Assembly (NCBI RefSeq): GCF_029865925.1
Contig: NZ_JARXAI010000027.1
Coordinates: 1 to 62,183, forward strand
Direction: 5' to 3'
From: Sphingorhabdus sp.
GTDB lineage: Bacteria; Pseudomonadota; Alphaproteobacteria; Sphingomonadales; Sphingomonadaceae
Length of the DNA stretch: 62,183 nucleotides
Part shown: piece after piece, positions 36,002 to 45,942 of the stretch
Position numbering within the stretch: the stretch's first letter is position 1
Layout of the letters: every line of letters begins with the position of its first letter
The notes under the pieces: generated by a model
The model's database searches: none
Seen by the model: only the letters and a program-made list of their open reading frames with translations
Told to the model about the DNA's origin: nothing
Position numbers and translations under genes: made by a program

Positions 36002-36030
36002 TGACAGCCGCGACATGCTGTGGCTAATCC
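36002..36030 (+). promoter_or_regulatory. Putative promoter of the nitronate monooxygenase gene
   Basis: TTGACA at 36002-36007 and CTAATC at 36025-36030 are 17 bases apart, 36 bases before the coding start. The gap between leuA and this gene (35805-36065) also has a hairpin CGCTGG (35833-35838) / CCAGCG (35846-35851) that may end leuA transcription. Confidence 0.4.
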
Positions 36031-36065
36031 ATCGGTAACACATGAATTAACAAGGGATTCGACGC

Positions 36066-37037
36066 ATGGCACTTCCGGCAATTTTTGATAATCTTCGGCT
36101 TCCAGTGATCGGATCACCGCTGTTCATCGTGTCTGGGCCAGAACTGGTTATCGCGCAATGTAAGGCGGGTGTCGTCGGGTCGTTTCCGGCGCTCAATGCG
36201 CGCCCTGCAAGCCAGTTGGACGAATGGCTGCATCAGATTACCGAAGAACTGGCAGCACATAACCGCGACAATCCAGATCGTCCGGCAGCGCCATATGCGG
36301 TCAACCAGATTGTACATAAATCGAATAACCGCCTGCAAGAAGACATCGCAACCTGTGCGAAATGGCAGGTGCCGCTTACGATCACGTCACTGGGCGCTCA
36401 GGTGGAATTGAACGATGCCGTCCATTCGTGGGGCGGGATCGTCCTGCATGACGTGATCAACGACCGTTTCGCCCATAAGGCGATTGAAAAGGGTGCCGAT
36501 GGCCTGATCCCAGTTGCGGCTGGCGCCGGAGGCCATGCGGGCGTGACCTCCCCATTTGCGTTGATGCGCGAAATTCGCGAGTGGTTTGATGGTCCTGTGG
36601 CTCTGTCAGGCTCAATCGCGCACGGTGCATCTGTACTCGCGGCGCAGGCCATGGGCGCCGACTTCGGCTATATCGGCAGCGCGTTCATCGCGACCAAAGA
36701 AGCCAATGCAGTCGACGGTTACAAGGAAAACATCGTCGAGGCGAAGGCGGCAGACATCGTTTACTCTGATCTCTTCACTGGCGTCAGCGGTAATTATCTG
36801 CGCCAGTCGATTGAGCGGGCAGGGATGGACCCCAATAATTTGCCCAAGGGCGACATTTCGACGATGGACTTTGGCTCAGGCGGTAACAGCGAAGCAAAGG
36901 CATGGAAGGATATTTGGGGTTCGGGCCAAGGCATTGGCGCAGTCAAAGCTGTAAAAACCGTTGCCGAATTTGTTGACCAGCTTGAGGCAGAATATCGCGC
37001 GGCGAAGGCCAGCCTTGATGCGCGTTTTTTGGGGTAG
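36066..37037 (+). CDS. Nitronate monooxygenase family FMN protein
   Basis: A 323-residue FMN TIM-barrel of the 2-nitropropane dioxygenase family. It has the N-terminal PVIGSPLFIVSGPELVIAQC, the conserved AAGAGGHAGVTSPFAL with the probable catalytic His, and the FMN phosphate-binding ALSGSIAHGASVLAAQAMGAD. Members oxidise alkyl nitronates or act as related flavin reductases, and the exact substrate cannot be read here. It sits alone between leuA and a converging YceI gene. Confidence 0.88.
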   Translation: MALPAIFDNLRLPVIGSPLFIVSGPELVIAQCKAGVVGSFPALNARPASQLDEWLHQITEELAAHNRDNPDRPAAPYAVNQIVHKSNNRLQEDIATCAKWQVPLTITSLGAQVELNDAVHSWGGIVLHDVINDRFAHKAIEKGADGLIPVAAGAGGHAGVTSPFALMREIREWFDGPVALSGSIAHGASVLAAQAMGADFGYIGSAFIATKEANAVDGYKENIVEAKAADIVYSDLFTGVSGNYLRQSIERAGMDPNNLPKGDISTMDFGSGGNSEAKAWKDIWGSGQGIGAVKAVKTVAEFVDQLEAEYRAAKASLDARFLG

Positions 37038-37078
37038 TCCAAGGGCGTCACGCGCCATTTAGCGATATATAACATTTT

Positions 37079-37161
37079 ATCACGCAAAGCCGCAAAGCCG
37101 CAAAGGCACAAAGGAGCTGAGAAGTTTTTTATCTTCTTGTATTCGCGCCTTTGCGTGAGAT
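37079..37161. repeat. CGCAAAG repeat palindrome
   Basis: A run of near-identical eight- to nine-base units (CACGCAAAG, CCGCAAAG, CCGCAAAG, GCACAAAG) from 37081 is mirrored by CGCCTTTGCGTGAGAT at 37146-37161, giving an imperfect inverted repeat with arms of about 13 bases. It lies between convergent genes and may form a bidirectional terminator, but its repeat structure suggests an intergenic repetitive element. Confidence 0.6.
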
Positions 37162-37172
37162 TATTTTACGGC

Positions 37173-37802
37173 TTAGCTGGCCTTTTCAAACGCTACGCTG
37201 ATGTCTAATGTGACGTCATCCGAAATCATTGGAACGGCATAGCCGATGCCAAATTCGCTGCGCTTGATGACGGACGTTGCGTGAAAGCCGACAGTAGCCT
37301 TCCGGTTAAATGGGTTGTTGCCAGCACCAGAAAATTTGGTGTCTAGCACCACTGGCTTGGTGACGCCGTTCAGTGTCAGATTGCCGTTGATTTTGGCGGT
37401 TATGCCATTGGCGACGACGCTCGTTGATACGAACTTCGCATCGGTTGGGGCAGGGCCAAAAAAGTCGGCTTTGCCACCGTCCTTGCCAGCGCGCAGCAGA
37501 TGGCCCGTTAGCCCTGCGCTTGCGGTGGTAACCTTACTAACTGGAATAGTGATGTCGACTTTAGCTTCGTTCAGCTTGGCTGGATCAAGTATCAGAGTTC
37601 CTGTGGCGCCGCCGAAAATACCGAAATAATCGTTGAAGCCAAAATGGCTTACCCGCCAACCAATAAGCGTATGGCTGGGGTCGGTGTTGTAGGTTCCAGC
37701 GGTAACGCGGGCAACGTCCATCGTTCCGGGCATTTGCGGGGCGCTTTGCGCGATCAAAGGCACAGAAAATAAGAGGGGGAGGGCACATAAAAGCTTACGC
37801 AT
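37173..37802 (-). CDS. YceI family periplasmic protein
   Basis: A 209-residue exported lipocalin-like protein. The signal peptide (about 1-20) is followed by the family opening TYNTDPSHTLIGWRVSHFGF, then beta strands with NGNLTLNGVTKPVVLDT and GFHATSVIKRSEFGI, as in YceI proteins that bind polyisoprenoid or other lipids in a long cavity. The start at 37802 places the signal peptide at the N-terminus; the ORF extends further but without support. Function in this organism is unknown. Confidence 0.9.
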   Translation of the reverse strand: MRKLLCALPLLFSVPLIAQSAPQMPGTMDVARVTAGTYNTDPSHTLIGWRVSHFGFNDYFGIFGGATGTLILDPAKLNEAKVDITIPVSKVTTASAGLTGHLLRAGKDGGKADFFGPAPTDAKFVSTSVVANGITAKINGNLTLNGVTKPVVLDTKFSGAGNNPFNRKATVGFHATSVIKRSEFGIGYAVPMISDDVTLDISVAFEKAS

Positions 37803-37880
37803 GGGTCTGCTCCAGACATGAAAAAAGGGAGGCATCAATGTCGATGCCTCCCCTAAAACTGTCAAGTCGGGAAAAAGGGT

Positions 37881-38927
<1,047 letters not shown>

Positions 38928-39443
38928 TTAACTCGCGTCGGCCCCGCGCATGAGGCCGACAATTCCGGTCCGGCCTACTTCGACAAGGCCGACTTCGCGC
39001 ATGAGCGCTACAAAAGTGTCGATCTTTTCCGGTCCGCCGGTAATTTCAAAAATGAAGCTATTGATGGTCGCATCGATAACACGTGCGCGGTAAATATCGG
39101 CAAGGCGCATGGCCTCCACCCTTTGGTCACCAACGCTGCTGACCTTGACCAATGCGAGTTCGCGCTCAACATGTGGGCCCGCTTCGGTCAAATCGGTAAC
39201 CTTGTGTACCGGAATGAGCCGTTCGCATTGCGCGATAATCTGGTCAATCACCGGCGGCGGGCCTTTAGTCACAATTGTGATCCGACTAGTGGTATGGTCT
39301 TCGCTGATATCGGCCACGGTGAGACTGTCGATATTGTAACCACGCGACGTAAACATGCCGGCGATACGCGCGAGCGTGCCCGCTTCGTTGTCCACAGTCA
39401 GCGTCAGTACATGCCGCTCGGTGAGTTCCTGCTTAATATGCAT
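38928..39443 (-). CDS. ilvN: Acetolactate synthase small regulatory subunit
   Basis: A 171-residue subunit with an N-terminal ACT domain (HVLTLTVDNEAGTLARIAGM FTSRGYNIDSL pattern, residues about 12-40), which binds valine for feedback inhibition, and a C-terminal ferredoxin-like domain. Its ATG overlaps the ilvB stop by one base (TAATG), so the two subunits are probably made in balance. Confidence 0.96.
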   Translation of the reverse strand: MHIKQELTERHVLTLTVDNEAGTLARIAGMFTSRGYNIDSLTVADISEDHTTSRITIVTKGPPPVIDQIIAQCERLIPVHKVTDLTEAGPHVERELALVKVSSVGDQRVEAMRLADIYRARVIDATINSFIFEITGGPEKIDTFVALMREVGLVEVGRTGIVGLMRGADAS

Positions 39444-41185
39444 TATACGAGCGCCTTTGCTTCGTCGTCCATGGTGCCCGATACCTGATCCGCGCTTAGG
39501 ATCATATCGGTGTGCGCAGCGCCTGACGGGATCATCGGGAAACAGTTTGAAGTTTTGTGCACGCGGCAGTCGAACATCACCGGTCCATCATAGGCAAGCA
39601 TTTCGGCGATGGCGTCATCAAGCTTTGCCGGGTCATCGCAACGAATGCCTTTCCAGCCATAAGCTTCGGCGAGTGCCACGAAATCGGGTAGGCTGTCGGA
39701 ATAGCTTTCGGAATAGCGGCTTTCATACGTCAGTTCTTGCCACTGGCGGACCATTCCCATCCATTCGTTGTTCAGAATGAAGACCTTCACAGGCAAGCGA
39801 TACTGAGTCGCCGTCGCCATTTCCTGAATGTTCATCTGGATCGATGCTTCACCGGCAATATCGATCACCAGGGCATTCGGATCCCCCATTTGCGCGCCGA
39901 TGGCAGCGGGTAAACCATAGCCCATGGTGCCAAGTCCACCGCTTGTCAGCCACTTATTTGGTGCGTCAAAATGGAAATGCTGCGCAGCCCACATTTGATG
40001 CTGACCAACCTCGGTCGTGATGATCGGTGCCTTGTCCTTCGTTGCCTCAAACAGGCGCTCAATCGCGTATTGCGGCATGATTTCCTGTGTGCTGCCGGGG
40101 TAGCTTAGGCAGTCGACTGCTCTCCAGCCTGCAATCCGTGACCACCACTGATCAAGAGGGTGCTTTTTATATTTGCGGCCTTTCCATACATCAATCATCT
40201 GACGCATAGCCGTACCAACGTCTGCGACAATAGGTAGGTCGACGCGGACCGTCTTGTTCATTGAACTTCGGTCGATATCGACGTGGATTTTGATACTGTC
40301 GGGCGAGAATGCATCTAAGCGGCCAGTAACGCGGTCGTCAAAGCGTGCGCCGAGGCAGACCATGACGTCGCATTGGTTCATCGCCATATTGGCCTCGTAA
40401 GTGCCGTGCATACCCAGCATGCCAAGCCATGCCTCACCTGAAGCGGGATAAGCGCCAAGCCCCATGAGCGTCGATGTGACGGGCGCTCCGGTGAGTTCGG
40501 CCAGTTCACGCAGCGCTTCACTTGCGGCAGGACCGGAATTGATGATGCCGCCGCCTGTGTACAATATCGGCGCTTTTGCGTTGGCGATCAACTCCACCGC
40601 GCGGTTGATTTCGGTGTAGTCGGCCTCACCAGCAAAGGTGAAACGTGTTCGAGCCAAGCGCTTTACGTCGGTTGCAGCGGTTGCAACTTGAACATTCTTT
40701 GGGATGTCAATGACGACTGGTCCCGGACGACCTTTTGTCGCGATCGTAAAAGCCTCACGTACGACGGTCGCAAGCTCGGCGGGGTCTTTCACAAGATAGT
40801 TATGCTTTGAACAATGGCGCGTTATGCCAATTGTATCGGCTTCTTGAAACGCATCCGAGCCGATTAGGTTCGTCGCAACCTGACCTGTTAGGACGATAAG
40901 CGGGATGGAATCCATAAACGCATCGGCAATGCCCGTCACGGCATTGGTCGCGCCGGGACCGGATGTGACCAGAACGACACCTGGTTTTCCAGTGGATCGC
41001 GCATAGCCCTCGGCTGCGTGTGCAGCACCAGCCTCATGCCTGACGAGAACGTGCCGAATTTTTGTTTGCTGAAACAACGCGTCGTAAATGGGCAGCACTG
41101 CGCCACCGGGGTAACCGAACACGGTGTCGACGCCCTGTTCTATCAGGGTGTCGATCAATATTTCTGCACCGGATTTTTCGGGCAC
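39443..41185 (-). CDS. ilvB: Acetolactate synthase large catalytic subunit
   Basis: A 580-residue thiamine-diphosphate enzyme. The N-terminal domain has TVFGYPGGAVLPIYDAL and the catalytic Glu in RHEAGAAHAAEGYAR. The C-terminal ThDP motif spans GDPNALVIDIAGEASIQMNIQE to NNEWMGMVRQWQ, with a GEAS variant where most homologues have GDGS/GDAS. The Glu in place of the usual Asp that ligates Mg is worth checking. The start is GTG at 41185 preceded by AAGGA. Confidence 0.95.
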   Translation of the reverse strand: MPEKSGAEILIDTLIEQGVDTVFGYPGGAVLPIYDALFQQTKIRHVLVRHEAGAAHAAEGYARSTGKPGVVLVTSGPGATNAVTGIADAFMDSIPLIVLTGQVATNLIGSDAFQEADTIGITRHCSKHNYLVKDPAELATVVREAFTIATKGRPGPVVIDIPKNVQVATAATDVKRLARTRFTFAGEADYTEINRAVELIANAKAPILYTGGGIINSGPAASEALRELAELTGAPVTSTLMGLGAYPASGEAWLGMLGMHGTYEANMAMNQCDVMVCLGARFDDRVTGRLDAFSPDSIKIHVDIDRSSMNKTVRVDLPIVADVGTAMRQMIDVWKGRKYKKHPLDQWWSRIAGWRAVDCLSYPGSTQEIMPQYAIERLFEATKDKAPIITTEVGQHQMWAAQHFHFDAPNKWLTSGGLGTMGYGLPAAIGAQMGDPNALVIDIAGEASIQMNIQEMATATQYRLPVKVFILNNEWMGMVRQWQELTYESRYSESYSDSLPDFVALAEAYGWKGIRCDDPAKLDDAIAEMLAYDGPVMFDCRVHKTSNCFPMIPSGAAHTDMILSADQVSGTMDDEAKALV

Positions 41186-41251
41186 TGGTGAATCCTTATT
41201 TATAAAGCCGCCCGCCTATGCTGCACTGCAATAGGGTAAGCAAGAGCGGGC

Positions 41252-41280
41252 TAGCTAGTGATTAGAAAATGGCTTGTCAA
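41252..41280 (-). promoter_or_regulatory. Putative promoter of ilvBNC
   Basis: On the minus strand, TTGACA (plus coordinates 41275-41280) and TAGCTA (41252-41257) are separated by 17 bases. The leader to ilvB is only about 60 bases and shows no leucine/valine-rich peptide, in contrast with leuA. Confidence 0.5.
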
Positions 41281-41286
41281 ATACAT

Positions 41287-42213
41287 TCATTGAAATATTA
41301 TTTCAAAATTACCAGCATTTGAGTCATTTATCTCTAATTCTATCCGCGGCCATGCGATCGGCGCTTGGTTTCGAAACCATGTGAACTGCCGCTTGGCATA
41401 TTGCCGCGTCGCAATTTTTCCACGCGCAATGGCTTCGTCGTGGTGCAAGGTGCCATTGAGATACGCTGAAATCTCGGGTACGCCGATTGCGCGCATGACG
41501 GGCGCGTCTTGCGGTAGATTGCGCAAAAGCAGTGCTTCGACCTCGGCCACCGCGCCGCGCTCCATCATCATCTCAAAACGCGTATCGCAGCGCTTGTACA
41601 GCCAGTCACGCGGCGGAAGGAGAAGCACGGGGCGCAGGGTGATGCTATCACCTATTCCCCCGGTCTTGGCCTGGCGCCACTCGGAGATGCTGCGTCCGGT
41701 GCTCTGCACGACCTCAAGCGCGCGCGTGATGCGGCTGATATCGCTTGGCGCTAGGCTTGCTGCGATGGGCGCATCATAATGTTGAAGCGCAGCATAGGCT
41801 TGTTCGACTGGCATCGCGCGTATCTGTGTGCGCAATTCGAGGGTGACTTCTGGAATGGGGGCAATGCCGTCAAGTAAGGTTCGGATATACAGCCCGCTGC
41901 CGCCAACCAATATCGGCGTTTTGCCTGTCGCATGGGCGTGGGCGATGACGCCCTTGGCATCTGCTGCCCAGCGTGCAGCTGAGCAAGGCGTGACGCCGTC
42001 AAGATAACCAAATAAGTGATGCGGCACGCTGCGTTGCTCTTCCACCGTTGGTTGCGCGCTCAAGATCGGTAAGTCGGAATAAACTTGCGCACTATCGGCG
42101 TTGATAACTATGAAATTGCCCGATTTGGCCAAATGCAGCGCTAATGCCGTCTTGCCGCTCGCCGTTGGACCCGCAATAAGCGCGACCTTATTCTGAGGAT
42201 TCGAAATGTCCAT
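41287..42213 (-). CDS. miaA: tRNA dimethylallyltransferase
   Basis: A 308-residue enzyme that adds dimethylallyl to A37 of tRNAs reading UNN codons. The P-loop LIAGPTASGKTALALHLA begins at residue 12; INADSAQVYSDLPI and PHHLFGY are the substrate-binding motifs, and ILVGGSGLYIR follows. Length matches the family. The ATG at 42213 has TTAGGG upstream. Its first eight bases overlap the start of the divergent serB, so its promoter lies inside serB coding sequence. Confidence 0.95.
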   Translation of the reverse strand: MDISNPQNKVALIAGPTASGKTALALHLAKSGNFIVINADSAQVYSDLPILSAQPTVEEQRSVPHHLFGYLDGVTPCSAARWAADAKGVIAHAHATGKTPILVGGSGLYIRTLLDGIAPIPEVTLELRTQIRAMPVEQAYAALQHYDAPIAASLAPSDISRITRALEVVQSTGRSISEWRQAKTGGIGDSITLRPVLLLPPRDWLYKRCDTRFEMMMERGAVAEVEALLLRNLPQDAPVMRAIGVPEISAYLNGTLHHDEAIARGKIATRQYAKRQFTWFRNQAPIAWPRIELEINDSNAGNFEIIFQ

Positions 42214-43096
42214 TTGTACCCTAATAGCAGCAGATACATTAGAAGGCGGAATAATTTCCGAGGTCAATGATCGTTTGGCTGCCGTTGGTTGCGTGCCGGG
42301 CGCTGTAAGCTGGCTGTCGGACGGGAAGGCTGTCGATATAGCTTTTGACGGCAATATCGCCAGCGCCCGTGAGGCCGTGTGTGTATTGGAGGACCGCTGT
42401 GACATAGTCGTTCAGGGGGAGCACAACCGGCGCAAAATGCTTTTGGTGTCGGATATGGACAGCACCATGATTACCGTCGAATGCATCGATGAACTTGCAG
42501 ACTTCGCAGGCATTAAGCCGCAGATTGCTGCGATTACCGAGCGCGCTATGGCGGGAGAGCTCGATTTTGCTGAGGCATTGAAAGCGCGGGTCGCCTTACT
42601 GGCGGGGCTGGACGAGAATATGATCGCGCAATGCCTGCGTGAACGCGTTCGGCCTATGCCTGGCGCCGAAATTCTTGTGCGAACGATGACGGGTTGGGGC
42701 GCGCATGCGGTTTTGGTTTCCGGTGGCTTTACCAGCTTTACAGGGCCAGTCGCGGAGTTGCTTGGTTTTACCGAGGTGCATGCCAATGTGCTTGAAATTA
42801 AGGAAGGGCGCCTCACCGGGGGGCTAAAGGGTGATATCGTCGATGCTGCCGTTAAAAAGGCAGTCTTGCATTCGGCTGCAGTCAGTCAAGGAATACCCCT
42901 GGAGGCTACGATTGCAGTGGGTGACGGTGCGAATGACCTGCCAATGATTGCCGCCGCTGTGGCGGGCGATGGACTTGGCATAGGATATCATCCACGGCCT
43001 CAACTCGCGAAAGCTGCGAATTTTTCGGTACGGCACAATGATCTGACAGCATTGCTGTTTGCGCAAGGGGTTGCTCCCAATGAATGGCTTCTCTGA
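42206..43096 (+). CDS. serB: Phosphoserine phosphatase
   Basis: A 296-residue HAD phosphatase completing serine synthesis. An N-terminal domain of about 70 residues precedes the HAD motif I LVSDMDSTMITVECIDELAD (nucleophile and acid Asp). Motif II is the Ser in LVSGGFTSF, and motif III/IV is GDGANDLPMI with the Mg-binding Asp residues. AGGA lies eight bases before the ATG, inside miaA. The first codons overlap those of miaA on the opposite strand. Confidence 0.96.
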   Translation: MSICTLIAADTLEGGIISEVNDRLAAVGCVPGAVSWLSDGKAVDIAFDGNIASAREAVCVLEDRCDIVVQGEHNRRKMLLVSDMDSTMITVECIDELADFAGIKPQIAAITERAMAGELDFAEALKARVALLAGLDENMIAQCLRERVRPMPGAEILVRTMTGWGAHAVLVSGGFTSFTGPVAELLGFTEVHANVLEIKEGRLTGGLKGDIVDAAVKKAVLHSAAVSQGIPLEATIAVGDGANDLPMIAAAVAGDGLGIGYHPRPQLAKAANFSVRHNDLTALLFAQGVAPNEWLL

Positions 43097-43169
43097 CCCC
43101 ATGAAACAAATTGAGTGTTACCCCGTTGATGTTATGTTGAGGCATCTCGTCCAATAAACGGAGTTCATC

Positions 43170-43709
43170 ATGCGCGATTATTTGCCGATCTTTATCATTC
43201 CTGTTCTTGCCAGTTGCACGACCATACAATCTGCAAAATCGGTTGAGGTCTCGGAAGTTATATCGGCCGATCTTGCGCGCGCCGACGGGAGTTGGGCAGG
43301 CGTGGCTACGATTTCGCAACGCAGCGACGGCGCCTTCCTAAGCCTGACTGCAGAGGTGCCAGCGGCTGGGACGTATGGCATGCACCTTCATGCGGTAGGA
43401 AAATGCGAAGCACCTGACTTCACAAGCGCTGGTCCGCATTGGAACCCCAATATGAAGCAGCATGGGCGCGATAACCCGATGGGCGCGCATGATGGTGATC
43501 TGCCAAATGTTGAAGCTGCTGCCGACCGCAAGGTCACGCTTGAGTATAAACTTGCGGATTTCATGCTTTCAGGACCCTCTGGTTTATTGTACGCAGATGG
43601 TGGGGCGTTGGTTATTCATGAAAAAGCCGATGATTATAAAACCGACCCAAGCGGCAATAGCGGCAAGCGCATACTCTGCGGAGTGTTTAAATCTGGCAAC
43701 CGGGGCTGA
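43170..43709 (+). CDS. sodC: Cu/Zn superoxide dismutase, predicted lipoprotein
   Basis: A 179-residue exported enzyme. The N-terminus has a lipobox-like IPVLASC (residue 15 Cys), suggesting anchoring in the outer membrane or periplasm. All metal ligands are visible: the two His of GMHLHAVGKC, the His of GPHWNP, QHG, and AHDGDLPN with the zinc Asp, and the distal His of LVIHEKADDY. The Cys pair for the structural disulfide (GKC and ILCGV) is present. It detoxifies periplasmic superoxide. It is convergent with an L,D-transpeptidase gene, two bases separating the stops. Confidence 0.93.
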   Translation: MRDYLPIFIIPVLASCTTIQSAKSVEVSEVISADLARADGSWAGVATISQRSDGAFLSLTAEVPAAGTYGMHLHAVGKCEAPDFTSAGPHWNPNMKQHGRDNPMGAHDGDLPNVEAAADRKVTLEYKLADFMLSGPSGLLYADGGALVIHEKADDYKTDPSGNSGKRILCGVFKSGNRG

Positions 43710-43711
43710 CG

Positions 43712-44338
43712 CTACACCTTGTCGGCGTATAAAAGGCAACCGGCCGGCACACGCTCCAAGACGGCACTAATATCTTCTTTGGCAAAAGCAAAGCACCCCT
43801 GACTACGCCCGATTTTACCTTGGTCTTGGATAAGCGACTGGTTCACATACCATGCCGGATGAATCACAATCGCACGCGCCTCTGCTTGGTCATTTTCGGG
43901 GTCCAGCCCAACTAAACGACGGGACTCACCATGCTGGCCAAAATAGGTTTCGCCGACAAGGTAGCTGCCAGCAGAAGTTGCTTCTGAGCCATTTACGTTC
44001 GAAAAATTTTGCACCCAACCGCTGTGATTTGCGTCTGAACCTTTACCATGGGCAACCAGATAGGGTGTCGATTGGCCATTGCGGAGATCAACCACATAAA
44101 AGCGCGGATCGCGCGAGGGTTTTGAAAAGTCGGCAATCGCCAAAAGGTCATGGTTGCGAATATGAGACGCGTGCGTTGCCAATGCCGTCTTTGCCTTGTT
44201 AAGCAGCAGCGGCGAGGGGCCTGCGATAGCGTGACCGGTGCCCGGTACGAACAGAATATCTGAGGCCCTGGACGGGACAGCGAGCAAACTTGCTCCCATT
44301 ATTGCGGAATGAATAAATTGCCTACGTCTGATTTCCAT
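43712..44338 (-). CDS. L,D-transpeptidase-like catalytic-domain protein (YkuD_2 type)
   Basis: A 208-residue exported protein. The N-terminus MEIRRRQFIHSAIMGASLLA resembles a Tat-type signal (RRRQF). The catalytic part has the His of AIVIHPAWYV and the Cys of GRSQGCFAF, the SxGC pattern of the YkuD_2 family, and an upstream strand FYVVDLRNGQSTPYLVAHG. Members of this group are thought to act on peptidoglycan but are less studied than classical L,D-transpeptidases. Start ATG at 44338 chosen because the signal begins there; an ATG six codons upstream is possible. Confidence 0.85.
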   Translation of the reverse strand: MEIRRRQFIHSAIMGASLLAVPSRASDILFVPGTGHAIAGPSPLLLNKAKTALATHASHIRNHDLLAIADFSKPSRDPRFYVVDLRNGQSTPYLVAHGKGSDANHSGWVQNFSNVNGSEATSAGSYLVGETYFGQHGESRRLVGLDPENDQAEARAIVIHPAWYVNQSLIQDQGKIGRSQGCFAFAKEDISAVLERVPAGCLLYADKV

Positions 44339-44545
44339 TCCAATCAGATAGGGCACAAAAATTTACATAAAAAGGGCGACAGTAGCATTTGGACGCAAAA
44401 CAAGGACAGTTAACCGCATTACAACACGCGAATTATTTCGTCCACAGCGGCGATTTTGGCATCGAATGTTTAAATGAGTTTTGCTACTGGTATATCCAGT
44501 GCCGCTGCGTAAGTTGTAAATATTTGATGGTCCAGGGGTAGTTTC

Positions 44546-45361
44546 ATGAAGTTTGGCGCGGACATTCGCTCATTACGCAGTATTTTTGCGCTTGCCCTAG
44601 TTCTTTTAGCGCCCGCAGCTGTTTTAGCGACGCAACAGACGGTACAGGTCGAGCCCTCGCGAACCCAACCAGAGCAAAACAGAGACACGGTTGCCGCCAG
44701 TCCGCTTGATTCGGTTCCAGCCTCGCAAACATCACCGCCAGAGCAAGTGTCATCCACGCCCCCTCCATCCAAGCCCGCTCCAACCAAGCCAACGCCAAAG
44801 CCGCGAAAGAAGGGGGCAGTGGATGCGCTGAAACCCGGACAGTTTGTTTGGGTGACGCAGGCTGTTTACGAGGGGCCGATGAAAATTGTCATTGTCCTTG
44901 ATATTCAACGCATTTATGTTTTCCAGAACGACAAGTTAATTGGTTTCAGTACCATTTCTTCAGGCAAGAAGGGCAAGGAAACGCCGACCGGTTTTTTCAA
45001 TATACTGCAGAAAAACGTCGATCATAAATCTAATCTCTACAGCGATGCACCAATGCCCTTCATGCAGCGACTGACATGGGATGGCATTGCAATGCACGGC
45101 GGATATTTGCCGGGCTATCCTGCGTCGCATGGATGCATCCGATTGCCGCTCCCATTTGCGAAGGCCTTATTTGGCGTGACGCGAATAAACCAAGAAGTAT
45201 TCGTTCTCCAAGACACTTCAACGCCCGTAAAAAGGCCAGAGCCAAAGCCTGTCGTTGATCCAACATTGGCACCAACTGTGCCGCCCGTGGAGACCACGAG
45301 TACGCAAGAAGCCCCGGTGTCGAAGGCTATCGACAATTACCCACCGGCACCATCCGCCTGA
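44546..45361 (+). CDS. L,D-transpeptidase (YkuD family)
   Basis: A 271-residue exported protein. A signal peptide (about 1-28, FALALVLLAPAAVLA) is followed by a Pro/Lys/Thr-rich linker (about 60-92, with SKPAPTKPTPKPRKK) that may span the wall. The catalytic domain (about 110-220) has IAMHGGYLPGYPASHGCIRLP, containing the His and catalytic Cys of the HGCIRL motif. It makes 3-3 cross-links or anchors lipoproteins to peptidoglycan. It is divergent from the other transpeptidase, 207 bases apart, without a clear shared operator. Confidence 0.92.
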   Translation: MKFGADIRSLRSIFALALVLLAPAAVLATQQTVQVEPSRTQPEQNRDTVAASPLDSVPASQTSPPEQVSSTPPPSKPAPTKPTPKPRKKGAVDALKPGQFVWVTQAVYEGPMKIVIVLDIQRIYVFQNDKLIGFSTISSGKKGKETPTGFFNILQKNVDHKSNLYSDAPMPFMQRLTWDGIAMHGGYLPGYPASHGCIRLPLPFAKALFGVTRINQEVFVLQDTSTPVKRPEPKPVVDPTLAPTVPPVETTSTQEAPVSKAIDNYPPAPSA

Positions 45362-45398
45362 TGCTTCGTTAACGCGCAAAAAGCCGTCACTTCCACGA

Positions 45399-45421
45399 TT
45401 GACGTTTACGCTAACGTAAAC
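45399..45421 (+). promoter_or_regulatory. MerR-type operator and promoter
   Basis: GTTTACG (45404-45410) and CGTAAAC (45415-45421) form a perfect 7-bp palindrome with a CTAA spacer, immediately after a -35-like TTGACG (45399-45404). A palindrome beside or between the promoter boxes is typical for MerR regulators. It resembles TTACG-rich motifs described for LiuR, from memory. Confidence 0.55.
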
Positions 45422-45455
45422 TAGTGACGTTAGTGCAATGAAGAGGGAAGGCGCC

Positions 45456-45908
45456 ATGGAATCTTTTACGCATGACGAAAGACGGGCTGATGCGACGATC
45501 GATACGCCGGATGCATTCAATCGGGATTCGTTCACGATATCCGACCTATCCCTCGAATTTGAGGTAACGGCGCGAGCGTTGCGTTTTTACGAAGATCAGG
45601 GGCTGATTTCCCCCGAACGTATGGGTTTGGCCCGAATATACTCGACGCGTGATCGGGCCCGGTTAGCGTGGATATTGCGGGCAAAGCGTGTTGGTTTCAG
45701 CCTTGCAGAAATTCGCGAGATGATCGATCTGTACGACCTGAATGACGGCCGCAATATGCAGCGCCGGGTGACCATTGAAAAATGCCGGGACCGGATTAAT
45801 CTTTTGAAGGCGCAGCGCGACGATATTGAAAGCGCGATCAAAGAGCTCACTGAATTTGTTTCAACTGTGGAAAAGGTCGAGGCCGCGGAAAAATCTGCAG
45901 CAGCCTAA
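45456..45908 (+). CDS. MerR family regulator, probably LiuR-like
   Basis: A 150-residue regulator. The helix-turn-helix spans about 25-90 ([32 protein letters not shown], then the wing with [14 protein letters not shown]). A helical dimerisation segment to the end has no metal-binding cysteine cluster, so it is not a metal sensor. It lies 34 bases before an acyl-CoA dehydrogenase in the same direction, which fits MerR regulators such as LiuR that control branched-chain or fatty-acid catabolism. GGAAGG precedes the ATG at 45456; an ATG at 45438 is the alternative. Confidence 0.85.
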   Translation: MESFTHDERRADATIDTPDAFNRDSFTISDLSLEFEVTARALRFYEDQGLISPERMGLARIYSTRDRARLAWILRAKRVGFSLAEIREMIDLYDLNDGRNMQRRVTIEKCRDRINLLKAQRDDIESAIKELTEFVSTVEKVEAAEKSAAA

Positions 45909-45942
45909 CCGAAAAACGCACTGCAAACCTGAAGGATCGAAA

